From Theobroma cacao (taxonomy: Eukaryota > Streptophyta > Magnoliopsida > Malvales > Malvaceae): a stretch of DNA of 64,000 nucleotides. Position 1 is the first letter of the stretch; each line of letters opens with the position of its first letter. This document shows, one piece after another, positions 12,094 through 24,576 of the stretch. The position numbers and the translations under genes are program-made. The DNA lies in contig NC_030850.1 of the NCBI RefSeq assembly GCF_000208745.1, positions 35,608,041-35,672,040 of the forward strand, in the 5' to 3' direction. Under the pieces are notes generated by a model. That model did not search any database. It was not told the origin of the DNA and worked only from the letters and a program-made list of their open reading frames with translations.

Positions 12094-12899
12094 TGAAATC
12101 TAAATTCCGTCACAAGGATCAGAAAGTAAAATCTCTGCCATAACCGCCAACCCCTTCCACCTGGTAGGTTAAACAAACTGATACTAGTACTGAAGTGGGA
12201 ACCTCTTTATGTCATGTCCGTTTTGACTTGCATCTGACTCTGAAGTCAATGAATTGATCCCCATATGTTCCTAGTTTGAAACTTCGACACCGTATGTTTG
12301 AGATTTCCAGTTCCGATACTTTATTGGCATCATTAATTCATCAATGACTTCCTGAAATGAAAAGAAATAGAGAATGGAATAGACCCATTCTCCAACTTCA
12401 CCATCAGAAGATGAATCACTAAACTCTGAACCATGCCATCAGCCCATCTAAGCTGGCTTGAATTTTATAAAAAAGACATAGGATCACATGCATGCAGAGA
12501 TGAGCAAGATTGTAGGTTAAGATTTCATAAACTTCGGATGAACTTAATTGCTTGTACTAGAAAAAAATGACTGCTAGTAAAATGTTTACGCAGAAGTTGA
12601 ACATTGGATTATAAAAAAAATGCTCATGATTCGAGATGAAACACCTTCAAATTGTCAACTTCTGTTATTTCAACAGATCATCTTGCAAATAGACAATGGC
12701 AAATGCAGGAACAATGACACACTTCAATGAATTTTAAATTCTCATTGGTCTGACATGTTAGTCTGCCGAGAAGCTATTTACAGAGACACTATACACGTAA
12801 AGACAGAGAGGGTCACATATTAGGCATTATGCCACAATTATTTAATTATTTAATGGAAAGGGTGAGATAATCATAATAATAAGGCCACTGCATGATCTG
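12094..12899. other. spacer downstream of ATG8
   Basis: It contains the probable 3' UTR of the minus-strand ATG8 gene (roughly 12650-12899). The rest shows no ORF with family features and no RNA gene. Confidence 0.4.
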
Positions 12900-14707
<1,808 letters not shown>

Positions 14708-15170
14708 TGTGCTGATATCTCTGTACAACAAGCAGTACCCTAGAAGTCAACTAATACCCAATTTTCACACAATAGCTTAGACAAAAACCATGAAATCAAA
14801 CAAACAAAACAAAACTTTCAACTTCATATTACTATAAAAGATAAAAAAGAATCCGATCATCGCGAATTCAACAGAAAAAAAAAAAACCCAAAATTCATCA
14901 TACGAACCTTAATATTCGATTTCGATGAAACCAAGGACGATAATTCAAAGGTTTAATTTTCTTTTCTCAGCAGATATCAAAATATAAAATCGATGAATCG
15001 AGACAATGAAGAGTAAACCAAAAGGAAAAAAAAAAAGAGAAATATTTACGGATTGAATTAAAAGAAATGGATGAAGAAATCAACTGACCGACCGAACTTG
15101 CTGAGCTGTTTGTCTTTGAAGATAAACAAGAAAAAAGACGGTAATTGGAGTGAGATGGCAGATACCTCTT
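14708..15170 (-). other. ATG8 leader and 5'-UTR intron
   Basis: The bases just upstream of the ATG (14720-14708) follow a good acceptor (TTGTACAG). The reading frame has no upstream coding extension, so a non-coding first exon further upstream (about 15040-15170) and an intron of about 300 bases are inferred. The exact donor was not fixed. Confidence 0.5.
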
Positions 15171-15724
15171 TATTTAATACAGGTTTGGGCTTCTCCTACG
15201 GTGCGGTTCCCCTCCGGTTCGGTTAGGTTGCTAACCAAGAAATGCCACGTCAGTGCTTTCCGGAAATTCGACTTTGTTAAATACAAATCTTATCCATCCA
15301 TCTGTATGACCAAAAACTCCAATTATTGTTGTTGACTATGTGCCATAATTATAACAAAAAAAATAATCCCAAACGTAAGGGTTAATGAAATTAAAGGTAA
15401 CTTAATCATTTCAATAATAATGAGGCCAAAGTATTGGAATGGGTTACTAAACCAAATGAATTAAAATTTAATTTATTTATATTTTATTATAATTTGTTTC
15501 ACAATTAATATTTAATAGTCAAACTCAATTATTAATTCTTACAAAAATCTTGAATTGAAATCTAAAATTTTTTTTAAAATTTTTTATGTATATTATTAAT
15601 AAAAATTAAATTAATAAATTAAAATTTAAAATTATATTTAAAATACTTAATAATTATTTTTTAATCATACGAGAAAAACAAATACTTTACATGTCATTCC
15701 ACAATATAATCGTAATATTAGATA
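15171..15724. other. AT-rich spacer
   Basis: Beyond the ATG8 promoter the sequence is strongly AT-rich. I see no gene or RNA. Confidence 0.4.
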
Positions 15725-16000
15725 GAGTCATCATACAATTGAAAATCAACCTTTAGTTCAAAACCCTTATTAGTCATAAGATCAACTACTCGATTACCTT
15801 CTCGATAAATATGATTTACTGATACTTTCCTCCCACTGTCGATGTAACATTTCTTTAATTACTTGTATTAAATCTAGATTAATGCAAGGGTGAGTGAAAG
15901 GAGAAGTAACAGCTTGCACTTTCAATGTATTATCAGCCTATAATTTAATCATGCAAAAGCCTTTCTCCCAAGCTAGTTGAAGGCCATGGAAAACGACCCA
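15725..16000 (-). pseudogene. degenerate RNase H domain of a non-LTR retroelement-type gene
   Basis: Reading down from 16000 the minus strand gives WVVFHGLQLAWEKGF, then a TAG stop, then ADNTLKVQAV and LIQVIKEML. After a frameshift it continues VNHIYREGNRVVDLMTNKGF. This order (a 'GL.LAW..GF' helix, an acidic 'AD' strand, and the terminal 'H.YREGN.V.D' signature) is the plant RNase H-like RVT_3 domain found at the 3' end of LINE-type elements and related genes. It has at least one stop and one frameshift, and no reverse transcriptase is visible next to it, so it is a relic. Confidence 0.7.
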
Positions 16001-17500
16001 TAATTAATAATTATAAAATGATTATTTATAATAAAATTCATGCAGTAGATGCTTATGATTATTATTTACACCTTACATCGAATTCACGATAAATAATAAA
16101 TTTACTATTTAAATTTTATTTAAATCTGATTATAATTTTTTTTAATTTTATTTTATCAAATTGAATAATATGATTGAAAATTGTGCATTGGAATCCCTAC
16201 CAAAGTTGCTTGCAGCCGCTGGACTTTCCCTTCTTGGCAGCAACCGTGAAGTGGCAATTAGAGGTTGCGTCTCCTACTAACCCATTGCAACTGTTCTCGT
16301 GAAGATTTTATCCTCTCACCATCAATCAATTATGCATCGAAACAAAAAAGGGTGGCAATGAAGACGAAACCGGCAATCTGGCAGCAACACCTACCCATAA
16401 ACCTTTCTATCCTTTTTTCCTTAATGATCCGAATGTCTGGAAAGCAACCAAAGTAAACCTTTTCCTCCTTTTAGAAATCTTATCTTCGGGAAAAAATCAA
16501 TTTTTGCTATAAGCAAAATCAAATCTTAAATAAGAAAGTGTAATGAAAATTTAATAAATGTTAGATTCAATGCTAGTTGATATTTTTTATCCGATTAACA
16601 TATAACATAATTTTATGATATAGTCATATGATAGTTAATGCGATCACATTTATGATTGTAGCAACTGTTATATAATGATGTCTTTAAATCATATCATATA
16701 TCTCACAAGGAAAAAATATCAATAATTGTAGCAGTGTGTGAGTATTTAAGCCTTTTAATCATATTTTGTAAGCCCTAACCATGTTAATTGTACACATTGA
16801 TCCATTGATTAATGGGCTCTGATTCAATGAATAAAAAGGCTCTCTTGCTAAGGATCTAAAGAATCAAGTGGACCCGTTCATTCGGACCAAAATTTTGGGC
16901 TCAAAATCTAGCAGTGCAAGGAACAGAAACAAAAAAACTAGGCCGGCTAGACTTAGCTCCTAGCTCAAACAATGTGAAAAATTAGAGGTGCACATACAAT
17001 GCGACAAAAGGCAAAAATTCCCATATTTAGGCCATCCCATAACCAGCCATGGTCTTTTATTATCTAAATTACAGAACAGCTAAATGACAAACAAAAGGGG
17101 AAAGCAGTGAAATCGAGTGGACTTAGAGGCAGAGGCCCATCTCTGCCGAGTTCTTTTAGCTGATTTTCTGAGATTTTGTACATGTAACATGGTTTCTTTT
17201 GATCATATGGCGGGAGGCAGGGCAACGTTTGACAAAAAAGAGCAGGCAGGGGTCATCATCGACAGCCTGTTTTTTTATCCCGACAAGGCTATAACAAGTT
17301 AAAGATGCATTACATATTATCTTTCTTGCATATTTGTATAGAAAAAATTAACTTTTTTAACCTTTCTTTTTTTCACTCAGTATAATTCAATTGGTAAAAT
17401 TTTTTAATTGTCAATTGTACATTAATAACTTTATAGTTTGCACCAAAAAAGTTGTTTGGGCTCCACGGATTCAACTTCACTTGCTATTGGCAAAAGAGTT
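16001..17500. other. AT-rich spacer
   Basis: No coding, RNA or mobile element signature recognised. Scattered ORFs of about 60 codons look like chance. Confidence 0.4.
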
Positions 17501-18030
17501 CGCAAATAGAATCAGACTGAATCAATCGAATTTAATTGATATCATTAAAATCTAAACTTAATCTTTAATTATTAACTTAAATTAAATATTTATTAATATA
17601 ATAATATCTCAAAACGAATCTGAATTAAAAATTCAAAATTCAACTAGATGAGATGGTTTAGTTTTCACAAATTCAACTTTTTTTATGAGTATTAAAAATG
17701 TTCATGAATCGAATCAGATTAAATTAATCAAATCTAATCAGTGATGGAGTCAAAATTTTAAGTTTTAAGAGACAAAAATAAAAAAATTAATATTTGAAGA
17801 AACGATATTATAAAATTTTTAAAAAATAAAAGTAAAATTTTAAAATATTAAAATAAAACAAAAAAATATAAATATTTGAAATTTTGGGAGCCCTACTAGC
17901 CCCCCTCCCTCTACCTCTTAATCTAATTGATATCTTTAAAATTTAAACTTAATTTTGAATTGTTCACTTAAATTAAATATTTAATAATATAATAATACGT
18001 CAAGACAAATCCAAAATTAAAAATCAGAAA
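17501..18030. repeat. imperfect tandem duplication, second copy interrupted
   Basis: About 140 bases at 17501-17640 (from 'atagaatcagactgaatcaa' on) recur at 17700-17738 plus 17928-18030. Shared blocks include 'ttgatatc.ttaaaat.taa', 'cttaaattaaatattta' and 'taatataataata'. The second copy is split by the 181-base insertion listed next; the first copy is the uninterrupted version. Confidence 0.65.
17739..17919. mobile_element. hAT-like non-autonomous element (MITE) with 8-bp target duplication
   Basis: The 181-base segment begins CAGTGATGGAG, like the common plant hAT terminus CAGTGGCGGAG, and ends in a C-rich tract (AGCCCCCCTCCCTC). It is flanked by perfect 8-base direct repeats AATCTAAT at 17731-17738 and 17920-17927, the length hAT transposases make. 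The terminal inverted repeats are decayed (about 7 of 11 positions). The neighbouring duplicate copy at 17501-17640 lacks the segment, acting as an empty site. It encodes nothing. Confidence 0.65.
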
Positions 18031-18896
18031 CGGACCCGAATCGAATGGTATCCCGGCCCGTGGACAGGTCTAGTGGCGACCGATGGATAAATTTCCGAGT
18101 ATTTTTTTATTGCATGCAGAGTTTGCTGTTTCGTGCGGGACTTTAGAAAGTAGCAAAATAACTTTATTTAATGAATATAAATGCAAAAATCCCAATTGCC
18201 CCTCACAACTCAAACAGCAAATGCCAAAAAACCTTGTCTATTTTAATTAATTTATTTAATATCAGAAAAACATGGAATAACATGATGAAAGAGTTTGTCA
18301 CCAACCAGAGTAACGTAAAATAAAAAGTCAAAGACACATTACAAAAAATAAAATAAAAATAAAAATAAAAACAATACCCCATGGAATTTGTATATATGCA
18401 TGTATTTGAGTTTGTAAGTGCTTAAAAATTGATTGATCCGTGATCTAAATTGGCGGCGCTTGTGTCACGGAGTCGGCCCATGTATGGTTACCCGAACTAT
18501 CATGTTCCATGTGGACCAAATGAATAATTTTTTATTATTTTTTCAATGTGTTATTTTAATTTTTTTTAATCATGGCCTGCCTTCACATCCAAGACGAAAA
18601 CAACATATAAAAAAAATGGGTTTATGTAATATTTTTGGTAAGAAGCCTTTCCCAAACCTTGTAGAGGCTATCACGTCATGGTTCATGATTAGGGGTCTTC
18701 AAAATGAAAAAACAAAGCTAATTTACCCAAGAAGTTTCTATTATCCAAAACGCCTTGTGTTTTAGCTTTGCGACGGTGGCTTAGACTAGCAACCTTTTTT
18801 TACTTTGTGAGTTGCTTGAGATTTGGGGTGTCTTGAGAAGAGAGAAAAGAACTTGTCATCACCAAGCCCTTTTAGCCAACAAAAAGATTAGAAAAG
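18031..18896. other. spacer without recognised genes
   Basis: The longest ORF (18433-18765, 110 codons) has no family features. Nothing else recognised. Confidence 0.35.
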
Positions 18897-19070
18897 ATAG
18901 AGAGAGAGAGGAGGGATGAATTAAAATTTTTAGAAATGTATTAGAAATAAGAAAATAGGGAAGGGGGAGAGAGAAGAAGAGGANATAGAGAGAGAGAGAG
19001 GGATGATAAAATTTTTGAAATGTATTGAAATAGAAAAATGAAGGGGGGAGAGAGAAGAAAGAGGGAAGCA
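18897..19070. repeat. GA-rich tandem duplication (~88-bp unit, two copies)
   Basis: Two imperfect copies (about 18897-18983 and 18985-19070). Each has a GA microsatellite, then 'ggatgaattaaaattttt' or 'ggatgataaaatttttg', 'aaatgtatt.gaaat', and a second G/A-rich run. An undetermined base at 18984 sits on the junction and suggests assembly uncertainty. Confidence 0.7.
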
Positions 19071-21500
19071 AAGGGCATTTTTTTTATTTTTATTTTTTAT
19101 TATTGTCAATAGGAAAGGAAGTGTTGAGTTCGGTCACTTTACACTTCATATGAGAGAGAGGAAGAGGGGGGGAGTTGTTGTTGCCAATCACATGGGGGGA
19201 GGGTGATAAACAAAGCCTCCTCCCTGACATGTCCAAATCATGGATTTCCTAAACAATTCATGGCAAACCTAAGCATGTCTCCCCTCCCCACATTAATACC
19301 CAAAATTTCAATCTTGTCTAGACAAACAGACAGCCAAAAATACCTGCTCCCTACACTTCCTGTAATGACCCTTAGGTTTTTTCCATTGTTATCATCTCAT
19401 ATATTTTATTTCCACTTGAATACATACATTGCATTTCGTATAGACATATAATTTATATCTTTTATATATATATATACATATACATACATACATAATTTAA
19501 TCATGGGTCACGGATGCAAATTTCGTGTTAATTTGATAATGAATCACACAAGCAAAAGGGAAGTTTATTACCCTTTTGATTTTCATGGATTATATGATCA
19601 TTGGTTGATAGGGGAATTACATGCAATGCAATGCTAGAGGGGGAAAGTGACATTATTGATTCCAAGCAAGTGACCCTTAAGAACAAATATAGAAAAAAAA
19701 AAAAAAACTCATCCCAGTCCCAAGAGATGCAATGAGAAAACAAAGGGCAAATAGACAGCAACTTTGACTTTTTTCTTAGGTTAAAAGCACACCATATTAA
19801 ACAAGGGCTTAAAAGAAAAAGAGAAATGTTTGTGAAACATGGTAGTTGAAAAAAGATAAAAAGAAAAAAGAAAAAAGGAAAACAATCAGAAGGATTACCC
19901 CTTTGTTCTAAATTTATGTCCCACCCTTTATGACTTGATTGAGTGATAGTAACACATTGCCTGCACACACCAATTCCATTTCGTCTCAAAATAATATATT
20001 TCGTAGATTTTATAAGTGTTACTGTTAAATCATTGACAAACTTTTTATTAATAAAATGACATGAATATAATTTTTCTTAATTTTCTAAGTCTCTAGACAA
20101 ACAATATGATCGAAATGAAGTTAATAGATGAGATATTATGTTTTTTCAGTGGCAAACAATGAAATCCAAGCTTAGTTTTATCAAGGGTTTGAGGCAATAA
20201 TTATTCTTTGCTTCTTAGTTTAAGATGGAAAAATTTCAAGCCGCATCTCTCTATGTTCTAAAAGTTTGAAGATGCAAACACACAAGCTAACCAATTCTAA
20301 CCCCTAATTTTTTTTTTTTTGGGTTCAATGAGATTCCATAATTTTGCTTTTAATATAAATTATCTCAAGATATTTGATTCGAGTGCAAGAATCAAATCAT
20401 TACTTACGTTAGCAAACATGATAATTTGAACTTATTCTTATAATGTTTGACTAAATTAGCAAAGAGAGTTGCTCCCTAAATTTGCCAAACCAATTTTATT
20501 GAACTCTTGGAAGAGCAGTTCAAGTATTCAAATATTTATCATAAACGAGTTATTTTTGTAAATGCAAAAACTAAATCGAGATGAGGCTTGATTGTTCATG
20601 CAAATAGATTCAAAACATCATATGGTATTTATTCCGTCTTTGAATATATTTTTAAATTTTTATAAAAATTAAGATAAAAATTTTAATTTTGATATATTAT
20701 ACATGAAAAATTGAAAAAATAAAAAGATTTAATATTTTTTAATATAAAAGAGTAGAAGAAATGAAAAGCAAAGTGTTATTTGTTTATTTAATCAAAGTAT
20801 TATTCTTTCAGTTCCACCATGTGACGGTGGAGAAATGATTTTGGTTAAAAAATCATTAATACATTGGGTTTGTTAGCCTTAATTAATATTTTATCAATGC
20901 TTCAAGAAAAGCAACAAAAAATTTTTAATTCACACAACTTTATAATTATCCACCGAAACATATAATTACCCTAAATTAAAGGAACCATGCCTTCTTAATT
21001 ACTCTTTAAATCCCATAATTTTTAAATTAGTAATTAATTAAATATTACATTGACAACTATACCCTTTCCTTTCCTAAAAATGACCTAATTTCTATGGCTA
21101 TTCTTATTTTTTACCTGAACCCAGAAAATGACTTCTCATGCAAACCAGCCTCGACCCATTGGTCCACGAGGAGTCAAACCCACGACTTGGACTGCAAATT
21201 CAACAACTTTTCTTCTTAATCACAGCCGCACATTTTTACCTCAACCAAAATATCTCAGCCGTTAAAACCTTTTCTCGATATTTTCAATACCCTCTAAGGA
21301 AAAAAAAAAAAGAAAAAGGCCAGACTCATTATCTCGTGTCGTCAGATTCAGTTTCGAAAACCAGGCCAGCAGGGATCTGTTCCATTAAAATCCCCAAAAG
21401 GCCCTTTTCGGACCGAACCTAAAAATTTTGGGACAAAACATAAGGGGTATTACGAGGAATGTGAATAAATAACCAAAAAACACCTTCTGAGCCAGTTCAC
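19071..21500. other. AT-rich spacer and distal HAM upstream region
   Basis: Simple sequence (TATA/CATA repeats near 19460-19495) and AT-rich DNA. The minus-strand ORF at 19528-19989 is a low-complexity F/L-rich shadow. No gene recognised. Confidence 0.4.
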
Positions 21501-22386
21501 CTTTCCTCTGTATCGTTGGCCTCTGTAAAAAGAAAAAAATAATATAAACGATAGACAAAACCCCAAAAGCGACGCGCCTGGAAGAGGAGTGAGAGAGTGA
21601 AAGCGTGCTGATATATAGTCGAATTCACGCGCGGCGGAGGTGAGAGTAGGGTTGAAATGGACGACAGGAACCCTACCAGGGAGATAACTACGTCTACAGA
21701 CAAAAGCCACATAAAAGAAAAATATACCAGTAAATTAGAATAATACAAAAATAAGAAAATAAAAAAAAATAGAGAGAGAGAGAGAGAAGAAAGAGGAAAG
21801 GGAGAGAGAGACAGGATGAGGGGCACTTTACCACTTTTATATGTTGCACGCATCCATAGCAGAAAACAGAAGGAAGACAGAGTACTAGTACTACAAAGGC
21901 TCAAGAAGAAGAGAGAAAAGAAAGAGAAGAGAAAAAAAAAAGAAGAAAAACCCAACCCAAAGTAAAGCCATAGAAACAAGAAGAAAGGAAAAGATGGTAC
22001 CAAAAATGGGAGTTGAGGTTCCAATAACATCCAAGAATTGAAAGCAAAAGAAAGCGCAAGTAGAAGAAGCTGAGGTTGGTGCTTGAGAAGATGGATTTTT
22101 CTTATGTTCTTGAGCTAAGTCTTGCATGGTAGGAGGAATTCTTTTTTTATATATATATAGAGAAAGTGTATCCTCCAAAATTTGAGTTGGTCTTACTATA
22201 AAATTTGTCTCTTTTTTAACTTCTTCTTTGTAGTATTCAAACGAACCCATCTCTGTTTTTTGTTTGAAGTTTCTTCCTTTTTTTTCTCTTGTCTAACCGG
22301 TGGGAGGTGGTTTATTGGTTATTGGAAACTGGAGAGTTTTGGGTTCTTGGGTTTTTGGAGGGTACTTTTGTTCTTGATTTTCTTAG
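21501..22386 (+). promoter_or_regulatory. probable promoter and long leader of HAM gene
   Basis: The region includes a GA microsatellite (about 21771-21815), purine-rich blocks (21895-21950) and pyrimidine-rich sequence before the ATG at 22387. Short upstream ORFs are present. A transcription start cannot be placed. Confidence 0.4.
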
Positions 22387-24576
22387 ATGAAGGCCATGCC
22401 CCAACCCTTTGAGGAGTTTCAAGGGAAGGGGGCGTTAGATTTCTCTTCTTCTACTTCTTCTTGCTCAGATTCATCACTGTTACTCCAAAACCAACATCAT
22501 CAACAAGAGGAAAAGTGGCAAAGCAACAACAAGGAAGGCTGCTGCTATGTGGGCAGTGAGCCCACATCTGTCCTTGACACTAGAAGAAGCCCAAGTCCTC
22601 CAACATCTTCCTCAACACTGTCTTCCTCTCTGGGCGGAAGCGGAGGCGGCGGAGGAGGCAGCGGTGCCTCCACGGACACCACCGTCGTGGCGGCAATTCC
22701 GGCTGTCTCCGGCAACAACAACAGCCAGTCCGTAGATATTGGAACGGAAAAATGTGGTTTGGGTATGGAGGATTGGGAGAGTGTGTTGTCCGGTTCTCCT
22801 AGTCAAGAACAATCCATTTTGACGCTAATTATGGGTAATATTGAAGACCCTTCCATGGGCTTAAACAAGATTCTTCAGTCGGGTGCTGGGTCTCAAGATA
22901 TGGAGTTCAATGCAGGTTTTGGTTTGGTGGATCAAGGTTTTGCCTTTGAGTCCATTGCTAGTGGTGGCAATTTGGTAAGCAACAATGACCCTCCTCTTGC
23001 TGGAAGTTGCTCTGATTTTACGAGGCTTGGGACGGTTTCAACCCCAACAAATCCCGTATTTACATCTTCACCTCCCAATCTTTTGCCTACTCCACTCCCT
23101 CCTGGTGCCTTTCCACCACAACAGCAGCAGCTGCAGCCCCTTGAAGCTTTAGATGAAAAGCCACAGATTTTTAATCCCCAGGTGATAATAAACCAAAATC
23201 AAGCTCAGTTTACGCAAAACCCGGCTATGTTCTTGCCACTTTCATATGCTCAATTGCAAGAACATCATCTTTTATCACCACCACCACCAAAGAGACTCAA
23301 CTCTGGCTCGAGTGCACCAAATTATCAGGTCCCAAGGGTTCCGTTTCCGGGTTCAGGGCAGGAGCTTTATCTTAGGCGCCAGCAACAACAGCTCCAGATG
23401 CTTCAGCAAAGACCAACAACAATTGGAATGGCAGCAGCAGCGAAACCGAAAATAGTTAGTGATGAATTGGCGAACCAGCAGCTTCAGCAGGCGATAATTG
23501 ACCTACTAATCCAGGCCGCAGAGCTGATCGAAACCGGGAATTTGGTACTCGCGCAAGGGATATTGGCGCGGCTCAATCACCAGCTCTCTCCTGTAGGTAA
23601 GCCCTTTATCAGGGCTGCTTTCTACTTCAAGGAGGCCTTACAGTTACTCCTTCGTTTGAACACTACCAACAACACATCGGCTTTGTCCACGTATAACATG
23701 ATTTTCAAGATTGGCGCTTACAAGTTGTTCTCTGAGATTTCTCCAATCGTTCAGTTTGCCAATTTTACTTGCAACCAAGCGCTTCTTGAGGTTTTTGAAG
23801 GGTGTAGTAGAATTCACATTATTGATTTCGATATTGGGTATGGTGGGCAATGGGCTTCTTTGATGCAGGAACTTGTCTTGAGAAGTGGTGGAGCCCCTTC
23901 TTTGAAAATCACTGCCTTTTCTTCTCCATCCACTCATGACGAGCTGGAACTCAGTTTCACACAGGATAATCTTAAACACTTTGCTAGCGAAATCAACATG
24001 GCTTTCGAGATTGAAAGAATGAGTCTTGAAGCCTTGAGTTCTGGTTCTTGGCCGTTGCCACTGCACTTACCTGAAAATGAAGCAATTGCAGTTAATCTGC
24101 CCATTGGTTGTTTTTCTAATTACCCTTCAACCCTCCCTCTGGTCCTTCGTTTTGTAAAGCAGTTGTCACCCAAAATTGTGGTCTCTTTGGACAGGGGTTG
24201 CGACAGAACTGATGTTTCATTTCCTCACCATGTAGTCCATGCCCTCCAATCTTATTCCGGCCTCCTTGAGTCCCTTGATGCTGTGAATATGAATCTTGAT
24301 GCCTTGCAAAAGATTGAGAGGTTCTTGCTTCAACCTGGTATCGAGAAGATTGTCTTGGGTCGACATCGGTCCCTGGAAAGAACACCTCCTTGGAGGAGTC
24401 TCTTTGTACAATCTGGATTCTCTCCATTGACTTTCAGTAATTTCACGGAGTCTCAAGCTGAGTGTTTGGTACAGCGGACTCCAATTAGTGGTTTCCATGT
24501 GGAGAAGAGGCAGTCTTCACTTGTTCTTTGCTGGCAGAGGAGAGAGCTAATTGCTGCTTCAGCTTGGAGGTGCTGA
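22387..24576 (+). CDS. HAM: GRAS transcription factor, HAIRY MERISTEM family (SCL6/22/27-like)
   Basis: Nuclear transcriptional regulator that keeps shoot and root meristem cells undifferentiated, in part with WUSCHEL/WOX partners. Intronless, 729 aa, in the range of HAM proteins. The start MKAMPQPFEEFQGKGALDF is the conserved HAM N-terminus. Residues 1-350 are low-complexity (Ser, Gly and Gln runs) with a conserved island around GLGMEDWESVLSGSPSQ. The GRAS domain begins at about residue 358. It contains LHRI (QQLQQAIIDLLIQAAELI, ILARLNHQLSP), the VHIID-type core IHIIDFDIGYGGQWASL near residue 476, leucine-rich LHRII, a PFYRE-like part, and a C-terminal SAW block ending RRELIAASAW. The miR171 target lies inside LHRI (residues 391-398). 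By position it matches Arabidopsis HAM1/LOM1 (At2g45160) and HAM2/LOM2 (At3g60630). Confidence 0.96.
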   Translation: MKAMPQPFEEFQGKGALDFSSSTSSCSDSSLLLQNQHHQQEEKWQSNNKEGCCYVGSEPTSVLDTRRSPSPPTSSSTLSSSLGGSGGGGGGSGASTDTTVVAAIPAVSGNNNSQSVDIGTEKCGLGMEDWESVLSGSPSQEQSILTLIMGNIEDPSMGLNKILQSGAGSQDMEFNAGFGLVDQGFAFESIASGGNLVSNNDPPLAGSCSDFTRLGTVSTPTNPVFTSSPPNLLPTPLPPGAFPPQQQQLQPLEALDEKPQIFNPQVIINQNQAQFTQNPAMFLPLSYAQLQEHHLLSPPPPKRLNSGSSAPNYQVPRVPFPGSGQELYLRRQQQQLQMLQQRPTTIGMAAAAKPKIVSDELANQQLQQAIIDLLIQAAELIETGNLVLAQGILARLNHQLSPVGKPFIRAAFYFKEALQLLLRLNTTNNTSALSTYNMIFKIGAYKLFSEISPIVQFANFTCNQALLEVFEGCSRIHIIDFDIGYGGQWASLMQELVLRSGGAPSLKITAFSSPSTHDELELSFTQDNLKHFASEINMAFEIERMSLEALSSGSWPLPLHLPENEAIAVNLPIGCFSNYPSTLPLVLRFVKQLSPKIVVSLDRGCDRTDVSFPHHVVHALQSYSGLLESLDAVNMNLDALQKIERFLLQPGIEKIVLGRHRSLERTPPWRSLFVQSGFSPLTFSNFTESQAECLVQRTPISGFHVEKRQSSLVLCWQRRELIAASAWRC
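23559..23579 (+). promoter_or_regulatory. miR171 target site
   Basis: A 21-base site (core TATTGGCGCGGCTCAATC) fully complementary to the canonical miR171 family sequence as I remember it. It encodes ILARLNHQ in the GRAS domain. In this family miR171 directs transcript cleavage at this position. Confidence 0.93.

Noticed and set aside
19528..19989. 153-codon minus-strand ORF
   Set aside because: F/L-rich shadow in AT-rich spacer without splice or promoter context.
21497..22030. 177-codon minus-strand ORF upstream of HAM
   Set aside because: Low-complexity product of the GA-rich leader; no recognisable domain.
23644..24498. minus-strand ORFs inside the HAM gene
   Set aside because: Antisense shadows of a clearly coding GRAS domain.
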